Assembly: GCA_000708835.1 (NCBI GenBank)
Contig: DF236951.1
Location: 57,877-121,876, forward strand
Length of the DNA stretch: 64,000 nt
From: Klebsormidium nitens
Taxonomy: Eukaryota > Streptophyta > Klebsormidiophyceae > Klebsormidiales > Klebsormidiaceae
Direction: 5' to 3'
Below the pieces are notes generated by a model. The model made no database searches. It saw only the letters and a list, made by a program, of their open reading frames with translations, and was not told the DNA's origin. Below, piece after piece: positions 48,849 to 61,900 of the stretch. The position numbers and the translations under genes are program-made. Position 1 is the first letter of the stretch. Every line of letters starts with the position of its first letter.

Positions 48849-51800
48849 TTTTGGCTTTTCGCATAACAGGAGTTCCGACAACCTTCAGACCCTGCTCGAT
48901 CAGCCTGCAAGTAAAGAAGCACACGAGTAATCATCTAATCACCTCAACGCCAAAACTCTGTCGCCAGACAAATCTCCCCAATCCAGGGAGTTCACTCGAG
49001 TTTCAATGATGAGAAAAGCAGGTTATCTCAAGCGGCTCGACTAGCACCCTAGCCACGGTTGTGTAAACATCTGATGTTCGAGGCTCTGCTGCACGAAGCG
49101 ATTGACACCGTGGTATAGAGCGGCTTACATCTCGCACAAGCCTTTCTGCTCCTCGGCGGTCTCTCGCTCGTCAAAACTCTCGGGGAGGCGGTAACTCAAC
49201 CAGATGTAGAGGGAGAGAATCTGAAAGAGCACGGAAGTTTAGATCATCAAAATGCTTTTCGAGGAGTCGACGCTGTAATCGCCACTCGTTCGCCCCACTG
49301 AAAGCAACCTTGCTCCTTGTTGGCAAGATATGTAAGCCGACAGCTTTCAGCGTGAACGGCCTCCAGCGCCAATAACAGGGCGACATTACGAGTGGAAGGA
49401 AACTCCTCTTGCGACTTCCCCTACAGACTCCATGTACAAAGTTTCCGAAGTATGTATCTTGCGGCATCAGAGAAGCACCAGTAGGTGACAAACGTCGTAC
49501 TCTTTCGGCAACCCTTTGGGCAGTTGCGGCTCACATTGTGCAGGCTCTCCAGCTCTGAGAGCGCGTTTTGCGTCTTGGGCACCTTCATGGTGCCCGCGTT
49601 GAGCACGCGCTTCATCCGGACCTTGCCGGCCGCCAGGTGCTCCTGCGCAAACTGCAGCACACAACGGACACGGTCACGCACGCACGAACACTTGCAGCCA
49701 ACAGAGAGCAGCTTGTGCTGACGGGCTGCGAATGCAGACAGTCATACGAGACTGTCAGCCACTGACTTCAACAAGGCTCTTTCGAATCGACAAAACGGAG
49801 TTCACTTTTGCGGCCAGCAAAGGCAACCACGGCGCTGACTCGCAACGGAACGCTCTGATTTGGAAGCGAAAAACTTGTCGGCACCAGAGCGAGTTGCCCT
49901 CCTCAAAAGGCTCGAGTCGAAGCCCACCTTATATAGTGCGCCCATAGATGCGGGGTCGTCGGACTTGACGGGACTGCGCAGACGTGGCCAGACAAAGGAT
50001 CAGTGCTGGTCGTCCGCCAACTGGCGACATGCTTTTCGAAACTCAAGGAAACGTGGCTCGCAACTTCGGAACGAAGTATTCAGCCCACCCGCAGCTGTTT
50101 CAGTGGCTAACTACAGGACGGAATCAAGCAATCTTACTGAGTATGGCAACAGAGGGTTTTCAAGCACTGTCTAAGGAACCTCCTTTCAGGTCAGGAAGGT
50201 CGGACGAAGCTCAATCAGCATTGACGCTAGGCTTGTTGGAGTATTGCCAACAACAACCGTCCTGCATCTTGCTGGGCCGCGTAGCGCTTGGCGGTCGTGG
50301 CGGGCGTCACCTGATTGCGAAGATGTACATGTCCGCGAGCGGCAGCGGCAGGTCGCCGAGGTGGCGCGACGTCTCCACCATGTCGCTGCAGTCTTGCAGA
50401 AAGAAGGCGGGGGACAGCCGGGCGGACACCGCGAAGTTCTCCTGGCAGCAGCGACGAGAAGGTGCTGTGAGCCCGGCGAGATGTGCAGGGACGCGCATAC
50501 GGAGAGCAGAAGTCGAGAGCACGACCCGTGCATGCGAGTGACAGACAGCTGGCGGACGAAACAATGATGCTAGTTCAAAACTTCAAACCTGCGATGTGCG
50601 ACGATGAGAGTTACATGACTTTCTTGGTCAAAAACCCGCATGTAGCGAGCTGTTGTGCCGAGCTTCTGACACCGATTTTGTTTGCAGAGTGCAAGCTTTG
50701 TCAGACTCGCTTGTCAAAAGACGAGAAAACTGATCACATCCTACGTACGACAAACGGACGGCGACACTGGATTCAAACCAGTGCGACTTTGTGTGCCAAC
50801 TTCGACGCCCTATGCCTGGGCCACTAGGTTAGCAAAGCCGACGCACCAGGATGCGGTTGAGGCTCCAGTTGGGCCGGCGAGTGGCGAAGAGTTGCAGCTG
50901 GTCGAAGGTGGGGAAGAGGCCCGCCTCCGTGATCGTTTCGGGGGGCTGCTTCAGCAGGTACTTGAGGGCCCCCAGGTCGCGGGGCTCTAGGCAGGTGACC
51001 TCTCCTTCCGGGTACTGCGACGCGAACCTGCCAGCGCGCCCTGCCAGCAGCCCAGGAAGGTTCTCAGAACGGTAACTTGAGGAAGAGCGCAAAGATTAGA
51101 TAGTGGTTTTAAGTGGGCTGATTCTCCGCGTGCCACCAGCAGAGAACCAGCATACACAGGTGCTGGCCAAAATCAACTCGAAAGAGAAGGGACCGTTGGC
51201 CTGAGCAAACTCTTCATCATTGCCGTAAGTGCGGCGTTTCAACTTGTCCAGGCCAAGACTGTCAATCTATACAGCTGCCGCCGTGAATGAACCGTACCGT
51301 CAGACACGGTTTCTCACAGACGACCCCAGGCGGGCGAGCGACGAGTCCTCACCCGCAATCTGCTTCGCCTCGGATGACGTCAGCATGCGCCTCTCAAAGC
51401 CGTCGAACTTGTAGATGCTCGAGAAAATGATTCGGCGGATGTTGAGATTGAGGCCCATCCCGACGGCGTCGCTCGCCACTAGCACGTCGTAGCCAGAGTC
51501 CTCGTCGTTGAAAAGAGCCGCCTGCAACACCACAAACCAGGCAAAAAGAATGAGAGTTGGGAAGGCCCTTTCGACCTCCTGACTGCGTTTCTTTGGTTGC
51601 AGAAACATAACACAGGGAAAAGCACGTAACAAAAGGCAGTATGTCCAACGAGCGGCGGAGCAGGATAGGAGTGCCCTTGTCAACCTCTACAGTACCCCTG
51701 CCTTGCGGGACGCAGTCTCTACATGTCCAGAAGAAGGGTCTCGTGGAGGCCCGCCTAGCCAAACGCATCATTACAGATGCGAGTTGGGAGAGCGGCACGA

Positions 51801-54351
51801 AACAGTATCCCTACAATTGGACATCTTCCCGCAGTGAGGGCCAGTAAACAGCCTGCAATCAAAATCCGAAGTAAGGATACGAAGCCTGGAGGGGAGAGCG
51901 CTCGTTCAGAAAGGAGAGGATAGTTTTCGGAGAGGGGGCGAGGTACCTGCCTGGAGCGCGTCTCCTGCGGCAGGGACCCGTAGACAACGCAGCAGCGGTG
52001 GCGGGTCTTGGTCTCAATCTCCTTCTGCAGAGGAAGGGCAGGACTCGATGACAAGCAGGCTTGGGAGCAGAAGAAGCAGAATACAAGCTTGACCTTTTGA
52101 AGCCAGGAAACACGGTCTATCGTGGATAAAACCCAGTTGTTGGAAAATCAATCACCGTCAGAGAATCGATTAGACGCTGGTCAAGCGAGGTCTGAAGAAA
52201 ATGCGCGGGACACTCGCCTTTATGTTGTAGATCTGCGTCCGAGAGAAAGCAATGATGCAGTCTCCTGCCCGGACCTCCATCAGGGATCCCAAGGCCTGTC
52301 GGCTGGACTTGAGGGGGGACAAGCGCTCGTAGTGCTTCACCTGCATCAAAACATACCGAGGGAGGGCCGTTGATTAATGGTGCAGCGCATGACGGGGTTT
52401 GCAGAGCATATCGTCAGGAACAAGCAGCTCTGGCAGATCCACTAACTGCTCTTGATGGCGGGCCAGTTTAAAATCTGAAGTGTTGAGTGTTAAAACCTGG
52501 AGTTTACAACCAAGCCCTTTTCTCGGTAAATAGGAGGTCATTGCGGATGCCTAATCTTTCTCTGGTCGCGTCTGGCAGATTAGAGGCAGGCAGACCACTG
52601 CACATCATCCACTTTCGAAATACGAAGATCTCGAATGAGGGTACAATCCGCACCTGAAGCTCGTCCCCCGTCTCTCGGCAGAATTGCTCCACCAGGGGCA
52701 CAGCCGCCGGGTCCCCACAGACGTGCAACTCGGGGGTGGCCAGGCCCAGGAGAGCCCGGGTGAAAGCAAAGCCGCGGTCGGGAGACGCCATCATCTGCCG
52801 GCAGCCATAGTGGGTATGGCGCAATGAGCAAACGTTGGTTTTCGAACGAGTGAGCTCCGAAGAGAATTGGAAACTCGAATCTCGGAAAGCTGTGGGACTT
52901 CTATAGACCGCCAAAGCAGTAAGCAGCAAGTGATGTCCTGATACAAGCGGCCAAGAAACAGGGACTGCCGACTCCAACAAAACCCTCCCCTTCAACTGGG
53001 CTTTCTTAATCTGTGACTCTGCAAGTCACCTCGAGAGCTTGACCGACGTACCTGGATCTCATCGACAACTGCAGCATCGTATTTCTGTGCGGTGTCTGCC
53101 ATCTCAATAGTCATCGCCGTGTGGTGCGCCTTCTCCACATGGCGTTTCTCCTGCCCAGTGATCGTGTTGCAAGGCACCCCGGAAGCATTGAGGCGGTCCG
53201 CTGTCTCCCATGCAAGCAACCGCAGAGGTCCACAGTATACACCTGCACCAAGGAATTCTTTTAAATTGCATCTATTGCCCCAAGTCTTCAAATGAGCAAA
53301 TATGGGGCATCAAGCGCTTTCATCAATCGAGAATCCTAAGTACTAAGCGCACGTAATGACCAGTAGACAACAGGTGCAGAAGACAAAGTAAGTGCGCTGT
53401 AGACTCCCTGGAGCAGAACGGTTGGTTGAAGAAGTAGACCCTAGCATGAGAAGGGAGCAAGATAGTTTCATATCGTGACCTGACCGAAGCGTTTCGGATG
53501 AAAATGATAAGCATCCAATCTTTGTTTGGTTGCAAAGAAAGTCCAAGGGGCCAAAAGAGCAGATTGCAGGTGTTTGAACCGCTGGCGCGAGACGTCCCAG
53601 TGCCCGATCATCACCTGTGGCCGCCTCCCTCAGCCGCTGCAGGGCAGCATATGTTTTGCCACTGTTGGTCGGTCCCACGTGCAAGGTGACACGGCGCTTG
53701 ATGCTCCTTGCGACAGGGAACCACTCATGCGGGAGCCTGCTCAGAAAAGAATAGCTGAACTTACCGGTGTTCATAGGAATGCTCGCCACAGTGAGATGAA
53801 TACATACCAGGCACAGTGTGTTGCTCAGATTTCAAAGCTTGTCCTTTGCTCAAGGTGCGCAGACCTGATAGCAACAACCTGATGAAAGCTGCAAAGGGGA
53901 ATCGGACCGTTGTTTCGTACCTGAGATCTGTCACCTTTTCCAGGAAGCCTTCCTTTGGCACCAGCCCATTTGAGAAGAAGCGGTGTGCAGTTCGGATAAT
54001 GTCAGACCCTGCGTCCATAAAAGAGTAAAGGTTTGCATGCCCTGTGCCAGTTCAGAGCAGCGACTATCACGGCCTGCTGAGGGAGCCGATCAAGCTAAGC
54101 TCACCATGCACACGACCAGAATGTTTTCAAGCAGCTGCAACCTACGGCGATGCCTGAGGTGGTTGTGATTCTGCAAAAAGCACCACAGCCCAGCATTTAC
54201 TACCACCACTTCTCTGCCTTGGAAGCATTACTCGAGAAGCAATCTTAAGTAAGTACAGATTTCCTACAGGACACCGCTAAGGCCTCCGAGACTCACCCTT
54301 GGCCTCGGCACTTCTGAGGATCAGCCTCTCAAGACCTCCTCTCCACAGCAT
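48805..54351 (-). CDS. SUV3: Mitochondrial ATP-dependent RNA helicase SUV3
   Basis: A Ski2-like DExH helicase that unwinds RNA for mitochondrial RNA turnover. The ATG (54349-54351) opens a short Arg/Leu-rich presequence-like exon ([19 protein letters not shown]). It joins in phase to exons 53921-54008, 53615-53736 and 53052-53242, then exons near 52655, 52222, 51946, 51351, 50840, 50315, 49535, 49130 and 48805-48907. Motifs in order are [14 protein letters not shown] (Walker A), [24 protein letters not shown] and AAVVDEIQ (Walker B, DEIQ). These are followed by [52 protein letters not shown] and [20 protein letters not shown] (motif VI). The C-terminal SUV3 helical region is present ([17 protein letters not shown]). 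All catalytic motifs are intact. Middle exon borders are approximate, and one small exon between 49650 and 50315 may be missing. Confidence 0.94.
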
Positions 54352-55170
54352 TGCGACTATCCTGTCATGGCTACTTTGGCTCACTGAGAGCGGTTCATTA
54401 AACCCATTGATGCTAGAATTTGTGGCTGGCTTTTAAAAATTGTACCGCAGCAACATCAAGGCCTTCTCGCCACTCCCTAGCCCCAGTCCAATCACCATCT
54501 AGCGTCTGCTCCAAAAGAACCAAGGATGTCCACCATGAAGAGCACCCCGTGATGAAATCAAAGTACCTCAATCTGATCCCTATCAACCTGATTTCAACCT
54601 GATTTCAATCAGCGCAAGGAATGATCTCCGACAACCTCAAGAGCTTGCACCACCACTCATCAGCCCTTTCACTAAGGTCAGGCTAATGAGCGCCCGAAGG
54701 CGGACGCGAACGCTGGTGGAAGAACGAACACTGCCAGTGCATGGTGATGCGACCACCCGGCCCGTTTGTGGGTCCATCGTCGGCGGTTTTGCAGCGCGCT
54801 CGCGGTTCTGGTATAAGGAATGTGAGCCGTTGGATGTAGGTTGCAGTCAAGATCGACCGTCCGCCTCAACCGTAATAGGCCGCCGGACGGGCTGTTCTCA
54901 TTGGCATCAAATGTTGCGCTGAGCCTACCTGCTGGGCATATTATCCAGCTTTGGAAACCCCATTGACCAGGCGGACTTCAGTAAGGAGGAGACTCCTTAT
55001 CAAAAGTTGCCATTGGGGTCACGTTGAGTGTTGGCGTTCATTGGTGCTCTGAGCGCCGGCATGAACGGCTGATGCCCTTGCTTATATAAATCTACCAAAA
55101 GGCAGGGCATCCTTGCACCCCTAGCCTGAGAAGAACCTTAAGACCTCTGGCAAAGTTGCAGCTGCAAACC
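54352..55170. other. Divergent promoter region SUV3 and the 301-residue gene
   Basis: 819 bp between two divergent start codons. A TATA box precedes the plus-strand gene (listed separately). A short 13-bp tandem repeat (CAACCTGATTT, twice) lies near 54587-54610. No other feature is seen. Confidence 0.5.
55083..55090 (+). promoter_or_regulatory. TATA box of the 301-residue gene
   Basis: The sequence TATATAAA lies 81 bases upstream of the start codon at 55171. A start site about 30 bases downstream would leave a 5' leader of roughly 55 bases. Position and match are good, but there is no transcript evidence. Confidence 0.5.
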
Positions 55171-57598
55171 ATGGGTGTCCCTCTTGCTCAGAGTCCTCCT
55201 CTTTTTGTTCCAAAACTTCTCTTCAAAGACCGACAGCCCACGGGTGAGCATCATGGCACTGCTTTCTTCTGTATACTTTTGCAAGGATCGATTGAGCTGG
55301 ACCTTCTCAGCTCAAAACTGTTTTCTCAGATTGCCTTCCCTTTGACACCGTGAGCTCCCAGCTCAGGACTGTTGTGGGCTTGTGTGAGCTGTCGAGACTG
55401 GTGAAACGGACACTAAGAGTTTCTTGTGATTTTTTTTGCAGCCGTTAATCGGTTGGATGATCCCATCTGGGAGCAGGCGGACATACAAAAGCTCCTAGCT
55501 TGGTGCGCCTATGCAGACATTCTGACGCAGGTTGAAGAGGTACGGGATCTTTTTAAAGAACTCCTCGCCCCTGTCAGGAAATGCAAACCGGCACTGCAAG
55601 TGTGGGCCTGACATTCTAAAAGATGTACTTTTGTGAGCACTTCGTCCCTGGACATTTTAGAATGTCAGGCCCGCACTTGCAGTGCCACCTTGCATTTCCT
55701 TCCTTGAAAGCTTGTGGAAGGTGGTCACACGGATTTATTGGTTGGTCTACCCCTGAGAATGGTGTACCTTGACGTCAAAGAACTTTTTCGGACAAATTTT
55801 TCTTCCTGAACATCGTTAAATCCGGAAACCTTGCCAACTTCAGAGACGCTACCTGACTCAAGTCTTCCGCAAAGTTTTCAGTCTCCACCCTCACACCGCG
55901 CATTGCTGGTCCAGATCTACCACAGTGGGCGCGACCCTCTGGGTGGTGGCATTCGGGAGCAGCTAGAAAGGATGTGCCACCTGGTGGCACCAAACAGGCC
56001 GCTTATGGTGAGGAGCCACCATCTTGCTATCGCTTGCTCCCTTGCTGCTATGGGACTGCCGGAGAAGACCACTTCAAGTTTAAAAAACACTAGACTTTGC
56101 GCCCACATACCGTACTATTATCAACCACGCTAGCTCCTCGATTACAAACTCTTTTGTGCAGAGTGGTTTGTCAAACCAGGGCGGATAGTTGTTGCAGGAA
56201 CTCCCGACCCTTCTTGGACTGCTTATCGCGTTGCTAATGATAACGTGCCGTGCATATTTGCTGAATACGCCCATGTGCCTGCACAGAGGGTCCTTGACGA
56301 GTTGAGGATCTCAGCCACGTTCCCCAGCCTGGGCAGAGCCCTGCGGGGCGACCCGGCCATGTCTCCAACAACAGTCACAAGCCCAGGGCCGACAGGTAAG
56401 CGGAGCCAGGTTGGGATTACAAGGAAAAGCGCGTCTGGTCAAGATGGTCGAGGAACAATTATCCAGCAGTGCGCAGTCGCAAAGTGTGTCCGTTTGGACT
56501 CATGGAGGTGCGAGTCTGTCAAACTGAAACCCCGATCTCTACTGACAGTGTGTCGTTTTGATGACGAAGAATGACCCATGATTAGCCGCTTCCTTGTGCT
56601 TGATTCACCAGCCCCGATTGAGCCTCGAATCTAACGTGTCTTGTTTGCAATGCGTGGGAAAGCTTCCCTGCCTTGACTGGGGCTCTGGCGTGCAGGCACG
56701 GACTACTTTGCGCACGTGTCCATTCTGAACCAGCTGAGCTCCATGGCCACCCAGCTCCACGAGGACTCGGACAAGCAGCAGAACCACAAGTACATCGCGC
56801 ACCAAATTGCGCTGCTCTATGTGAGGCGCCCTCCACCAGAGCCCAGCATGTTGTATGTAGGACGGTCGAGGCCAGGCGTGGCGAGGCTGCGTGTTTGACA
56901 ACCTTCTTTTCCTTGTTTCGTGGAGGAAGATTCGTACAAAGAGGCCGAAAGTCAGACTTCATGCACAGCAGGCCTCAACTTGTTTGGCGCTTCCTCTGTC
57001 GTCTGAGTTGTATTAGCAGCCAGATAAATCGACGTTGACCCTTGCCCGTAAGCAACGAAAGCTGCTTCTAATTGGAGCCGAGGCGCTTGCCCGATTCTGA
57101 AGTGTCGGTTTCCGTCTCGCAGCAATGCTTGAACCAGGTGCGGGGGGAGGCCCGCCCGTTCAAGAAGCGGATAGAGGAGAAGTTCGAGGAGGTCAAGTCG
57201 CTGACGGAGAACACGGGCGCCCCAAAATTGAGCGAGGCGTACAAACAATGGTAAGACAACCAAGCACCTGAACCTGTTTCACTCGTGATTTACTGGCCTG
57301 AAGTTGACCGACATTCGAATTGATCCAGTCGGAGTTTGGGCCTACTTGAGAATGAACGACTTTTGAAACTTAACGCTCTTCTTTTCGCACGGAAGATCGG
57401 AAAGTAAGAAGTCCTTCAAGTGAGATCATGGGTCACACTTCTGGCGGCCTAACGTCTGCTTCGTTTGCGCCCAGGTTGCGGACGCTGACGTTGGACATTC
57501 AGGAGATGGTGGGGTCCTTCCCCCCTCAGCTGTCCGCCAAGCTCGGACCAGTTGCAGACGTTTACCGAGCGTCTGCGAGCCAGTTGGGGGTCCACTGA
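55171..57598 (+). CDS. Unrecognised conserved-looking 301-residue protein
   Basis: I do not recognise this family. Seven exons (55171-55243, 55442-55539, 55882-56007, 56164-56395, 56696-56820, 57123-57250, 57475-57598) join in phase with GT-AG borders to give 301 residues, so a real gene is likely. The N-terminal half has aromatic-rich stretches (DPIWEQADIQKLLAWCAYAD, EQLERMCHLVAPNRPL, GTPDPSWTAYRVANDNVPCI). The C-terminal half is predicted helical or coiled coil (SILNQLSSMATQLHEDSDKQ, FKKRIEEKFEEVKSLTEN, DIQEMVGSFPPQL). There is no signal peptide or membrane span. The mix resembles a small scaffold or complex subunit, but no function should be assigned. Intron 2 carries a long hairpin. Confidence 0.72.
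55576..55700 (+). repeat. Long near-perfect intronic hairpin
   Basis: Two 46-base arms (55576-55621 and 55655-55700) are inverted copies, separated by a 33-base loop. They differ only by one symmetric 3-base internal loop (55587-55589 against 55687-55689) and one position (55603 against 55673). That last pair is a G-U wobble in plus-strand RNA but an A-C mismatch on the other strand. It lies in the intron between exons 2 and 3 of the 301-residue gene. Candidates are a microRNA/siRNA precursor, a young foldback MITE or a recent inverted duplication. No target duplication is evident. Confidence 0.85.
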
Positions 57599-58939
57599 AG
57601 GGGGAACGTACCAGGTTCCTGTGTACAGATATATGCTACGGTCGCAGCGCGCGCTTGCGAAGCTTTGAGGCGGCATGTTTCCAACAGCTCATGGCAAGCA
57701 GATCATGAAATTTGGGTTTGCCCGAGCTGTGATCGTGTCCGTGCATAGCCTAAACGTCGAAATCGGAATGTACAAAGGAGCTAGGTTCTTGGACTTGGAA
57801 CAGATTCGGCGCAGGTTTTGTGCCAGATCATTGCGTTGTATTGCTCGTGCGACTGCGCCAATGTAGAATATTCCCATCCACGTTGGGGAATATACATTCA
57901 TACGCGAGCCGCCGGTGCACTCATTTGGGCTGCAGCTGCAGCTGGCACGTTGCATCTTGCCAATCTGCACATGATCAACGCGCTGGCTGCGGGCTTGCAC
58001 TGACGGTTGAGTGCTTGTACAAATTTCCTATGGCGGGGATCGTTTGCGAGGTTGGAATTTTAGTGTATGGACAGGCCGAGCTCAGTTCGATCGACTGCTA
58101 GGGCGCCATCAGTGCGAGTAAAGGAACATATGTACGGTTGCATGGCGCGTGTTCACTCCACGGAATGCAAGACACTCCACCGTTCTTAGTATCTATCATG
58201 AAGCAGGGTAGCATGTGTTTTCAATCCAGGCACTGTGGAGCAACTATACCTGGGAGTCGCATGGAACCTCGAGGCCAGAGATCATTGGCAGCTCTCAGGC
58301 CCCAACACGTCTACTAGCTCTCGCTACTGGGGCCGCAACAGGGTATTCAGGCACCACTTATGACATGCGCATCGGACTCCATGGGCATGGACTCCTCAAG
58401 AATCATCAGTTTGACTGACCTGCTTGCGCCGTGCAGCATGTGAAGATTACTTCCTGCGATTCGTGCCCTCAGCTATAAAGATCTAATGCTAAACTCTGGC
58501 AGCAATACCCATGAATCAATCACAGTAAAAACACGAACCAGGTCATCCGTCACAGCGCAGCGCTCGCTGGCGTGCGAGCTGGACTCAAAGCTTAAATGCA
58601 GCTGCTGTCAGCAGCCAGTTGTCTTCAGCACGTTATGCGGCCGGGCGACACCTAGCTCTGCCGGACTCTGCTGTCGCTGTGTGCGTGCCCTAATTTATAC
58701 GGCATCTATACGTATCAGTCCTATCCGATGTCCTTACAACTCTAATGCCCGTGTCGTACTTTGACTTTCCGATGTATGCCTCGACATTGATCGCTTGAAT
58801 CAAATACCTGCCAATATTCTCTAATGGATTTGACCGTCATTCCGACGGCGTTCCGTTTGCAATCGCAGACCATCGGTCCCTTGCTCGACTCCCTACAAAG
58901 ACGCTCGTGTGTGTCATTACTTTCTAAAACGACCATCTT
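57599..58939. other. Convergent intergenic region, no features seen
   Basis: About 1.3 kb between the stop codons of the 301-residue gene and ARL13. I see no conserved exon, RNA gene or repeat. It must hold the two 3' UTRs. Confidence 0.5.
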
Positions 58940-61900
58940 TCACTGTATTGTACCCACTCCACTGGCATGTCCGCTCACGGCCCCCGCCTCTTCCGGATTG
59001 CTTCCCTGTTTCAACTCGACGTCTTCCGTCAGAACGTACTTTTTCCGGCCTTTTCCGTCGCTCCCCCGCGATCCCGGCCGGTCCAACTGCGGCGGCGCAC
59101 TCTCCAATGCAAACGGGTGCAAATCAAACCCCGCTCCGTGGTCCGCCGAACTTGCTTCCGCTGCCGCTGCCGACAACGAGCTGACCGGAAGCGCTTCTAC
59201 AGAGTCCAACAAAACCGGAATCGATGACGGGGCAACACCGCTGGCCGCCCCGCTTTTGTCATCCTGCGCCTCTCGCTCCAGACCAGCGGCGCTCGACGTT
59301 GAAGTGTCCGCTGCCGGCGCGGTGCTGATGTCACTCTCGGGGTCGGGATGCACGTGGGCCTCGTTCCGTTGCCGCTCAGCCTGCGACTCAAGATCATTTA
59401 ATCCTCGTCAGCGTTCAGGGTTCACGAGTGCGAGACGTTGCTTACAACGGGGGGTCACTTCCACTGAAACAAACGCCTACGACCTTCTGAAAGAAGGGAA
59501 GACATACCAGGATTGCTCACTATTGTTGGAGGCCTTATGTCTTATCATCAGCACCGTGCTCTGGTAAGCAGAAGACGGACAAAGATGAATGGAACGCCCG
59601 GCGCGCAGAGGGCTTACCCGGTTTGAGTCGGCCCTCACTTTCCTCTCTGCCTTCAACCGCTTCTCGAGCGCCATCTGCATGAAAGGACGGCTTCTTTGAT
59701 TGCTCCATCGGATCTTGGCCTAGACGAAGTCCGACAGGTTTTCGCAACCATGAGGCAACAAAGAAAGGACCTCAACAGAACCTCCTTTCTTGAAACTCGC
59801 ACTCTGGCTTCAGCAGGATCCGCTGGCATCAACTCCTGATGCTTCTTCAGAAAAGACCGTATAGTTTTAAACAGGAAAGTCCAGATCTTGGGAGCCTTCC
59901 TCAAGGTGTCCCAGGAGCTCCCGAAGCTGTATCCAGTTCCACTTCTAAGACTCTGCCTGTGCACCCACTTCCAGAGAACAGCGTCTTCGATCTACTTGTT
60001 TGCAGGACTGGAGGACTGCGGTGAAAGTCGGGCGGCCGGCTCACCTGCTCCTCTGCCTCATCCCGTACCCTAGCGTCCAGCTCTACGAAGTGCTTGTCAA
60101 TGCTTCCGATGAGCCACAGCATGCCGTCCAGAATGGAGCTGTCGGGAGTCTCCCCCTCCTGCACGAGAAGCGAAATGTTAGTGCGCCGCTACTGAAGGGT
60201 TGAGTACGGGGGTACCTCAAAAGGAAACAGAAAAGGCATGCCGAACCCATGTCTAAATGGTCTAAGATGCGTTTGACTCACAAAGGAGAAGCAGCAATGG
60301 ACGAGATGGTGCTGGAAGCACGGTGCAGAAGCTTGACATGCCGCCACACCATGAGGAAATCTACAGAGCGTTCGTTCAGATATACTAAGTTGTGTGTCCC
60401 ATCGTTGCCAATAGTCTTCGAAGATCGTGAAAGTGTTTGATACAGCTCTTCAATAGATCCTAGACACTCCCGTCCTGCTATCTTCGGCGTATCCCGAGCA
60501 CTAGCAAAAGTCGCCGCGCTTGGGACGTTAGCAGACATCTCTCTCCCGCTCACCGCATAGATGCCCGAACAGCCCACGACTTTGTACGTCTCGCTTCCTG
60601 TTGAGGACAGCCCCAAGCCGGCCGCAACCTCGGCGGGTCCGAGCGCCATCTTCTTATCCTGAACAAAGGCAGACACAAGTGAGGATGGGGCTTCCAACAG
60701 CTGGTCTGGTAACACAACCTTCCGTCAAATACTTTGATTTGGTCAGCAAACACTGGCGCATTTTCACATAGTCGAGCTTGAAACCCTTTGACTTATAACG
60801 TGCAGGTGAAAATCTCGAAGACATACCGAAAATCTGTTGGACGCCAGTAAACGATTAAGCTGAACGAAAATGAGCAAAACACGCACGGTTCGTGTGTTGA
60901 CAGACAGCCGTTTGAAAGCGTTTATTATCGGCTGTTCCCGCGCAAAAGTCGGAGGTCAAATATGCGACAAAACGTACTCCATTTCAATCAGGCTCGAAAT
61001 CCCGACCTGACCCTTCGACTCCTCGGCATGTCTGTAACGGAGGCTCGTTTATCATCCATAGCAGGACAGCGCCCCTGGAGAAGTTGCTAAAGCTCGCTTC
61101 TGACCTGCTTGTTGGCAAAGATGAGCACGGCCTTCTGCGCCATGTAGGGGTGTCGCACGGCTCGCTCCAGCTCCTCTCGTACCTCCTCCAGCCGCGCCTC
61201 ATCCGAAGCGTCCACCACAAACACAAGCCCGTGGATCTGAAGGCAGGAAGGGGGCAACCCGTTTCATGTCGAGGCAAAAATTGAGCTGCTGGTGACAAAG
61301 TTTGCCTTTGGTAGGCTCGAAATTTCACTTGTGCGTTTTGGAAGAAGTCCTTGCAGTAGTCTGCTGCAAGTTTAAATCGATCGTTTTGGGCAAGGAGATA
61401 CACCAATTGCATTTTCGGTCAGAAGCATCAATGCAGCTTTGGAAGAACAGTCCTAAATAACCTCCTGCAGAGAGCTGGTTGCCTGAGCTGATTGCTGGAC
61501 AAAGGCTGCAAGAAAAGGATTGCCCTCCCTCTTTCGCAACTTACTGGACGCGAGGTGGTGCCATCCAGGGCCAGCTTCAGAGTGAACGGCCATGTTTATC
61601 TTGTCATCCTTACCTCTGCATAGTATCTTTCCCAGATCTTCCGTATTTTGCGTGCGCCCCCAAGGTCATAGAACACAATGTTCCAGCTGCCCATCTTCCA
61701 CTCTTTGTTGATGAACCCCCATGTGGGCACTGTCGCCTCTGGGCTCTCCCCCCTAACAAAGAAACACGACACATGAGTTTTTAGGACTTGGGCATTCCTT
61801 TGCTTGTTTGTCCTTCCTCTTTACAATGTTGCGGAAGAGGGCAAGCCGTCATCAGGCTGGCCCTTGGCTCAGGATGTCTGAGAAAATTCAGCTAACAGCC

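Noticed and set aside
54587-54610. Short CAACCTGATTT tandem repeat
   Set aside because: Only two copies of a simple 11-13 bp unit; no sign of a regulatory array.
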